Source: Porogramme epimiltina (Eukaryota; Basidiomycota; Agaricomycetes; Polyporales; Polyporaceae). Taken from it: DNA of 14,419 nt. The position numbers and the translations under genes were made by a program. The DNA lies in the NCBI GenBank assembly GCA_900155495.1, contig FTLJ01001122.1, forward strand, positions 1-14,419, given 5' to 3'. The notes under the pieces are model-generated. The model did not search any database. It was given only the letters and a program-made list of their open reading frames with translations, and had not been told where the DNA came from. Shown here piece by piece: positions 9,101 through 14,419 of this stretch; the stretch's first letter is position 1, and every line of letters begins with the position of its first letter.

Positions 9101-11946
9101 GGAGAGGCTGTCTGATGGCTCTAAAGGCGTCACCGGGATCATGCTGCCGGCACTCCTCCGGCCTTCGTGCCGCCGGCACTCCTCCGGCCTTCGCGCCGCC
9201 GGCCTTCGCGCTGCCGGTGCTCCTCCAGCCTTCGCGCTGCCGGTGCTCCTCCGGCCTTCGTGCCACTGGCGTGCCCCTGCCTCACCCCTTGGGGAGAGCA
9301 GCTCACCAAACCATAAGCCATGGATGAGTTGACAGATCTCAGGACATCCGTGTGCTCAGTTCCGATGCTGTCAATTGCCCTGGATTTGCGGTCTCGAAGT
9401 GTGGTTTGCTTGCAACTTCTGATGGCTAATTGACTCTCAGGCGTTTTATCTGGGCATGCGCCAAGCCCTCCTTCACATGCGACTCCCCTACAAGGACGAC
9501 AGGGAGTGGCTTGAGGAGCAATATGCTGCCAACCCCTCAACTAAGATAGATGCGCTGGTCCAACTTCTCCTGTATCACACCAACGGCACCTGCTTGCCTC
9601 CAGCAGACTTCCAAGAGGGCAAGCTTGTTCAACCGGATAGTGAAACTCGAGCTTCATGGCACAGGCCTGAGAGTGCCAAGCCGGACAAAGTCCTCGTGTT
9701 CTTGGCCTTCCCTTCTAACAATACGATTGTCGAGAAGGTCCGTGCTTTTGCCACTCCTTTGCATGCACACCCATCTTCTTTGGGGTTCAACGACCACTCT
9801 ACCACTCATGCTGACTCCTGACCCAGGCTCTGACAGAGAATGGCATATGCTACGTTGTTGTGGATGGTTCCATGTCTCTCAACAAACGTGTGGCGGCACA
9901 GAAGAGGTTCAAGACCGAGCCTACCGTTCGAGTCATGCTGATCTCCAATGTGGGGGGTGTCGGACTCAACTTTACGGAAGCAAACGTGGTTATCATTGTT
10001 GTAAGTTGCCGTTGGAGGGTTGTAGTGTTGGTTCTCACAACCATTCAGGATAGTCCGTGGTCTCAGCAAGAGGAGGAGCAGATCATGGGCCGCGCCTACC
10101 GGCATGGCCAGAAGAAGGTGGTGGTGCTGTACCACTTGATAGCATCCAACACAGCCGACGTATTCATACATAACATCTCCACGGACAAGGGTCTCATGCA
10201 CAAGCTCTTTATGGGTGGAAGCAGTCGGATTTGTGAGTTCTTACGGCTGTTGATCGATAGTTCCGCTTTATTTACCCACGCGCAGTCAACGCCCTCGAGC
10301 AGAGCTCCTATGCGAGCCCTGAAGACGGTGAAATCTCAAATGAAGAGATTGAAGACGATCCTACAATGCTCGCTCGACAGCGACCTAAGCAGAGAACCGC
10401 AGCCTCCCGCTTGCAGAAGTCAAAAGGAAGGAAGGTGGGGGACTCTTCGACGCTGCAGGAGTCCAGCTCTACATCTGCCTTGGGGTCTACTGCGATGTCA
10501 AAAGGGAGGAAGGTGAAGGTGAAGGGCACTGGATCCGCCAACAAGTCTGCTGTTGATGCGGCAAGGACATCGTTGAGCCAGACGTCAGTCAGAGGAGGCC
10601 CAGCACTGCCAGATTGGGGACCCGACTCTGCGCCGACTGCTGCCGGGTCCGATTCCGGTTTGGGTGAGGGAAATAAGGTCACAGCTGGTCAATCCCGCTC
10701 CCAATTTGCCTCGGGAGCCTCGAAGAAGCCATCAAAGAGAGCTTCGGCTAAGAACTCTGCTGCAAAGTCAAGTTCTACAGCAGGAACTGTGGCGCATCCT
10801 CTCACCTCCGTCGTCGCACAGGGGTCCCTCGTCGTCACACCGAACCCCCCCGTCGTCGCACCGGGTCCACCTGCCGTCGCACAGGAGCCCCCGTCTGTCA
10901 CACCGGGTCCCCCCGCCGTCGCACAGGAGCCCCCCGTCGTCACACAGGGCCCCCCCGTCGTCGCACCAAGGTCCCCCGTCGTCGAGCAGGGGCCCCCCGT
11001 CATCGCATCAAAGCCCCCCGTCGTCACACCAGATGCCCCCGCCGTCGCACAAATGCCCCCCGTCGTCGCACCAAGGTCCCCTGTCGTCGAACAGGGGCCC
11101 CCCGTCATCGCATCAAAGCCCCCCGTCGTCGCACAGGAGCCCCCGTCCGTCGCACCGGATTCCCCCGCCGTCGCACAAATGCCCCCCGTTGCTGCTCTGG
11201 ATCTCCCCATTGTCTCACCAGACCCTCCCGTCACCGAACAAGACTTTCCTGTTTTTTCGCAGACCCCTTGGGAGACCTCGCCTAGCCGCCCTGTATCGCT
11301 CCCCCCGTCTGTGTCGCCGGTTTCTGGCTCCCCGTCACAAGTCCTTCCCCCTATCTTCGAATCCTCCCCGCAGACAGTCGCTGAAAATATCGACTTTCCC
11401 ACATTCGAGAGCCTCAGCTTCGAAATCGACGAGGCGTTTGGAAACGACGCGATTTCAAGCCCTCATCCTAGCGGCAGCACCTTCACCCCATCAGCATCAC
11501 CCTCCTTCTCTGAGTGCTCATTCACCTACCCAGCGGAGATGGATGTGGGATCCCACACGCCAGCCTCGCCGATCCCTGCCAATGTCCCCGAACGCACACC
11601 TGCGCAACTCATCGACACTGTAGACTTGGCACCCATCACAAGAAAGAGGGCTCGATCGCCGAGCCAAGAGGCCTCAACCTCTGGGAGAACACCGTGCCCC
11701 CCGGCCAAAAAATCGACTCTTCGAACTTCGACTCATTCCAGACAGGCCCTTACTATAGACGACGACATGGACAGCAATGATGAAGACACAATCTCTCACA
11801 CCAGCTCGTCGGTCTCTCAGCGCCCAATAAGAGAACAGGCTAGTGAGCTCGGACTGGGACAGGGATTGCGCGTAGCTCTGAGCGACCTTCCTCGCCCTGC
11901 CCAGTCTCGGCGAACCAATAAGGGGAAGACACGGATGTACAGGTAG
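6131..11946 (+). CDS. SNF2-family ATPase (chromatin-remodelling helicase-like), 11 exons, about 1574 residues
   Basis: Exons: 6131-6661, 6702-6936, 6989-7171, 7222-7731, 7788-8017, 8073-8360, 8429-8860, 9441-9737, 9827-10000, 10049-10232, 10286-11946; every intron is GT-AG and the frame closes at all ten joins. The protein should be an ATP-driven DNA translocase acting on chromatin in the nucleus. Residues 1-430 are unassigned. Lobe 1 has Walker A DQVGVGKT (Lys458), motif Ia VVVGTPGLHHQW, DEIH (621-624) and SATP (650-653). A charged linker with VIRRTVRSKD follows. Lobe 2 has DKVLVFLAF, then SNVGGVGLNF and GRAYRHGQ (974-981) with both Arg. No chromo-, bromo- or HSA domain is evident. The tail (about 1022-1574) is basic, then Pro-rich with 22 heptads, then Ser-rich. 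The start is the least certain point: TAG at 5990 closes this frame upstream, and a 5' intron ending near 6140 is possible. The first acceptor could also be 6710, deleting three residues. Intron 7 is oversized. Confidence 0.92.
8944..9005. other. Poly-G / poly-C stretch with two N: probable assembly scar
   Basis: Eighteen G (8944-8961) are followed by a C-rich stretch, two undetermined bases (8977-8978) and 27 G (8979-9005). The N pair marks an unresolved join. Long G runs are typical of no-signal reads in two-colour sequencing and of polymerase slippage, so true length and content are unknown. Confidence 0.75.
9143..9261 (+). repeat. 26-base minisatellite, four full units and one truncated
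   Basis: Units lie at 9143-9168, 9169-9194, 9195-9209 (truncated to 15 bases), 9210-9235 and 9236-9261. The shared shape is GCYGCCGG then CACTCC or TGCTCC, ending in CCGGCCTTCGY. Units 1-2 carry GGCACT and units 4-5 carry GGTGCT, so the array grew from two sub-types. It lies wholly inside intron 7 of the SNF2 gene. Confidence 0.8.
10804..11265 (+). repeat. 21-base coding tandem repeat: 22 proline-rich heptads
   Basis: Within the last SNF2 exon, residues 1195-1348 consist of 22 seven-residue units such as PPVVAPG, PPAVAQE, PPSVTPG, PPVVTQG, PVVEQGP and PPVIASK. The first two and last five units are the most diverged. A five-unit (105-base) block starting near 10967 recurs almost exactly near 11072, which shows later segmental expansion. 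The segment is probably extended and disordered. Confidence 0.9.
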
Positions 11947-12660
11947 TCCCGGGTTCGTAGCTTGGATTTTCTGTAGATTTGGGGGGCCCAGACTTGCAGT
12001 GTCCAATTCTCAAGCCATAGGTCAATTAGTCACTCTCCGTTTGACTCTGGCGGCTGCCGTTCTCCTGTCTCATGTCCCGCATGTACTCCTGTTCCATACC
12101 ACATGCTATCATTCCTTTTCTGTCGCTCCGTACTCCCCATATACGCTGGAAGCTTATCTCTATCAGCTGAGGACTGTGTTGGCTTTTTTGCCCGCCGAGG
12201 TTGTACGATACCTGCTCACTGCTAGCCACCATGTTCAAGCATCTCCTTATCGCCGAGTTAACTTGGGCAAGCCGGAAAAACGCAGAACTTGGGGGAGCAA
12301 CTTGAGCTGAGAGAGAGAAAGTCGAGACAGAGGGACGCGGGACAGTGAGGGCGGTATCAGAGGCGGCCGCGTCGCTTTTAGAGGATCGGTGCTGATATCT
12401 TGGGCGAGCGGTCACTTTGGGGGCCTTGGGAGACCCCCGTCCATCAGCGGCCGCCCCGTTTCTATTCATCCCCCAGGCTCATCCACTTCACACTCCTCTA
12501 GTGCGTCCGCTTCACGGCTCCCCGAGCTTCACCGTGTCGCTCTCGTTTCGCTGTCCCCCTCGAGGTGCGGACGACGCCTTGCATTTTCAACCAGATGTGG
12601 ATCCCCGACCCATCCTCAGTTTGTTCGACGATGATGCGCATCCTGCGCAGCTACCCAGTG
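11947..12660. other. Downstream intergenic sequence of the SNF2 gene
   Basis: This should contain the SNF2 3' untranslated region; no canonical AATAAA is seen after the stop. A 147-codon frame on the minus strand (12026-12469) lacks recognisable motifs. A 148-codon plus-strand frame (12417-12863) crosses the left edge of repeat copy 2 and has a protein-like stretch (HFQPDVDPRPILSLFDDD), possibly the tail of an old element, but I cannot assign it. Two NotI-type GCGGCCGC sites occur near 12363 and 12447. Confidence 0.35.
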
Positions 12661-13027
12661 CGACCGCCTCCAAAACGACTGCGCGCGATGCGCGCGCGCA
12701 CCCAAAACGTCGACACCGACGATCCCAAAAGCACGACCGTCTTCCGGACGACGTCGCACCACAACCCCGTCCCGATCATTCCCTCACGCCCATATCTCCT
12801 GTGTTTCGCCGGCTCGTGCACTGTTTATCCGTGCAGTTTTCTGTCCTTCCTGTATGTATTTAATCCCTGCCTTCGAGCAGACAAATTCCAGCTTTGTTTT
12901 GTCTTTTTCCAGCTTACTCGTCTTCGTCGGCCCTTCTCTCGCACATCGGCGCCCTCGCCTTTCGTATTTTCGCCGCTTCGTTATTTTATCGACAGTCTCG
13001 TTCGTCCGCCTCCGGCCTCTTACCCTC
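12661..13027 (+). repeat. Dispersed repeat, copy 2 (matches 1754-2126)
   Basis: This is the second copy of the repeat described at 1754, in direct orientation about 10.9 kb away. It too has a pyrimidine-rich right half. Unlike copy 1 it is followed by a recognisable though broken reading frame (13152-13774), which suggests the repeat is the 5' leader of a retroelement whose first ORF follows. The divergence between the copies points to old, independent insertions. Confidence 0.75.
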
Positions 13028-13151
13028 TCGCCTCGGCCCCCTCTCTCCTCTCTTGCTCCCCACGCGCACACTTGCTCGACTCGCCTCTGTGACCCTCGCC
13101 CCCCAGCAGACCTCCCGGTCCACGTCGCATCAACGACCTTCAACTTTTGCT

Positions 13152-13774
13152 TGGAACAAGCTCAATGCTACACCGACGGCACCACCGAAAAGATTGAGGC
13201 AGTAGGCTACCAACACGCCCGACGCCGCCAATACCATCTTGGTGATCCGTGTGCCACAGGCTCGCAGACTCGAGGCTCCACGACGATATGTGACGACTTC
13301 AAGCGTCCGCATGCAATCAAAAAGGAGCGCGTCGAACAAGATGACGCAGGGGCCTCGCGCGGCTCGCGCCACCGTCGGCAGATTCAGCGCATAAAGTCGC
13401 GGTTTGAGCAACACTTCTAGCTTCCTTGAGACCAGCAAACATCTCAGCTCGGCAGAACAAGACCACCGTTTCCTGGATAACATTACCCAGCTGAGCAGGA
13501 CCACTATCTTAATGGCTCAGTAGCATCAATGCTATTGCAGAGGCTAAATGCTGGCAGGCCTCGAGAATGAACCGGAACGGAGACAGAGCCCATGAGGCTC
13601 GCGAAGCATACTAGCCGCGGCGGACAGCCCTCATGCTCCGTTCATTACCCCTACGACCCATACTTGCTTGCTCAAGCCGCGTCGGAAGACGCACGGCGCG
13701 TCCGACTAGAAGCCGCCGCTGTCAGTGAGCCCACCCCTCTGCCATCGGCCCCCTCTCCCTATCGCATCCTCTGA
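13152..13774 (+). pseudogene. Broken ORF1/gag-like reading frame of a retroelement
   Basis: One protein can be followed through three frames. Frame 0 holds TAG (13203-13205) and TAA (13392-13394), but protein-like text lies around both: RATVGRFSA, then FLETSKHLSSAEQDHRFLDN and ITQLSRTTI. The frame shifts near 13516 to LSSINAIAEAKCWQAS and RMNRNGDRAHEAREAY, then shifts again near 13612 to SVHYPYDPYLLAQAASEDAR, and ends at TGA 13772-13774. The content is polar and Ala/Glu/Arg-rich, possibly coiled-coil. I read it as a decayed nucleic-acid-binding first ORF because it directly follows the dispersed repeat. It has two stops and two frameshifts. The retroelement assignment is an inference; it could instead be a dead copy of a low-complexity host gene. 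Confidence 0.45.
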
Positions 13775-14419
13775 CCTGGCCTAGCCTCGCCGTATATTCA
13801 TATCCCGGATCAAGTTCACTCTCCCAGTCAAATGATGTGCAGAGTTATGGAATGGACGTGGACATATATTTGTAGGTATATAACACACCGTATCGCATAT
13901 TAGGGCTCTGTTAGAAACCGAGACCCTCCTTAGCGTTCGCAGGGTATCCAGTCCTCTATATGGGTTCAAGTTGGTGTTCAACAGCCGCTTGTGCTCGACT
14001 GCCGGCTCTACCCAACCATTGTGCACCTCAAGCACCAACTTTTCCCCACTGCCGGCCTTCCTGGACAACTGTTATCGCCCCGAATCCACCGAATATCAAG
14101 GAAGTTCAACATTACTGGCATTGTTCCCCCCTCAGACATGTCTCAACGCCCTACCACTTCCCCTGGATAATCAGCACCTCTTCGTCCTGCTATTGCAGTA
14201 CTGTTCGCGGCACGGACGCTCATGTTAGCCACTTTTACCCCTCGCGCGCTACGCAGCGACTTCGCCCAAGCCCACTGTGCGCGACATCCTAAATATGGGC
14301 CACCAAACTAGCTGGGGGGAAGGGGTAGATTGGGTGGGTGGGAGGGGGGGCTAGTCCAGGGCTGTCCATATATCCAGAGGTACGCGATCTTCAGCATTCT
14401 ATGCCGAGGCTCAAACGGA
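13775..14419. other. Terminal intergenic sequence
   Basis: I see no supported gene. An AT-richer patch with TATATTT and TATATAA lies at about 13860-13885. Short open frames exist on both strands but none looks coding. The last part contains a G-rich quadruplex candidate. Confidence 0.35.
14314..14350 (+). other. G-quadruplex candidate
   Basis: The plus strand has G6, AA, G4, a six-base spacer, then GGG-T-GGG-T-GGG-A followed by seven G. Four G-tracts with single-base loops are the strongest known layout for a parallel quadruplex. No promoter or gene is visible next to it, so its role is unknown. Confidence 0.6.

Larger units (their letters stand above)
8861..9440 (+). other. Oversized intron 7 of the SNF2 gene (580 bases)
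   Basis: The donor GTGAGT at 8861 and acceptor CTCTCAG ending at 9440 are both phase 0, and the protein continues smoothly across (KSKSLG joined to AFYLGMRQALL). A branch-site-like CTAAT lies just before the acceptor. The other nine introns are 40-89 bases, so roughly 500 bases appear to be extra here, occupied by the poly-G/N stretch and a 26-base minisatellite. The alternative, that a coding exon is hidden inside, is not supported by any protein-like frame. Confidence 0.75.

Noticed and set aside
9143..9261. CRISPR-like array
   Set aside because: Units are contiguous with no unique spacers, and the context is a eukaryotic intron; it is a minisatellite.
10689..11402. 237-codon minus-strand frame and 319-codon alternative plus frame in the heptad repeat
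   Set aside because: The 21-base period keeps every frame that lacks a stop in one unit open; these are shadows of the repeat.
12026..12469. 147-codon minus-strand frame
   Set aside because: It has an ATG but no motif, homology cue or splice context; composition is not distinct from its surroundings.
1754..13027. The two direct repeats as LTRs of one 11-kb LTR retrotransposon
   Set aside because: The interior holds intron-rich host genes, not gag-pol; the copies are strongly diverged; no primer-binding site, polypurine tract or TG...CA ends are evident.
13900..14010. Possible tRNA gene (GGTTCAAG-like box B)
   Set aside because: No matching A box, acceptor stem or anticodon arm could be folded around it.

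Overview
This window looks like nuclear DNA of a mushroom-forming basidiomycete (Agaricomycete). The signs are GC-rich sequence, genes cut by many short GT-AG introns (about 40-90 bases, most near 50-56), CT-rich sequence before start codons, and decayed non-LTR retrotransposon debris of a kind common in these fungi. There is no operon structure and no recognisable RNA gene. This placement rests on architecture and protein style only; no database was searched.

Layout from left to right. Bases 230-1250 hold a decayed endonuclease region of a LINE-type retrotransposon (frameshifts, an internal deletion, a stop codon, lost catalytic residues). It is followed by a 101-base inverted-repeat element (1260-1360) and a retroposon-like 3' end (AATAAA plus nine A, 1540-1564). 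Bases 1754-2126 are a diverged repeat whose second copy, in the same orientation, lies at 12661-13027. Bases 2686-3959 are a four-exon gene for a 370-residue protein with a BAH-like domain and a PHD-type zinc finger whose last Cys pair is displaced to the extreme C-terminus. Bases 3960-5950 have no gene I can support but contain several perfect short palindromes. A TATA box at 5955 precedes the main gene, an 11-exon SNF2-family ATPase (6131-11946, about 1574 residues by my splice model). All helicase motifs are visible and it ends in a long low-complexity tail carrying a 22-unit, 21-base coding tandem repeat. Its intron 7 is ten times longer than the others and holds a poly-G/N stretch, probably an assembly scar, and a 26-base minisatellite. 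After it come the second repeat copy and a broken ORF1/gag-like reading frame (13152-13774). The window ends in sequence without a supported gene but with a strong G-quadruplex candidate.

The two intact genes are on the same strand, about 2.2 kb apart, and both look like chromatin proteins: a probable histone-reading BAH/PHD protein and a nucleosome-remodelling type ATPase. A functional link is only an inference from domain type and proximity. Retroelement remains bracket the pair on both sides. I found no convincing wholly new system. The most notable items are the split PHD finger next to a BAH-like domain, the divergent SNF2 motifs, the oversized repeat-filled intron, and the matching diverged repeats that flank the chromatin-gene pair.
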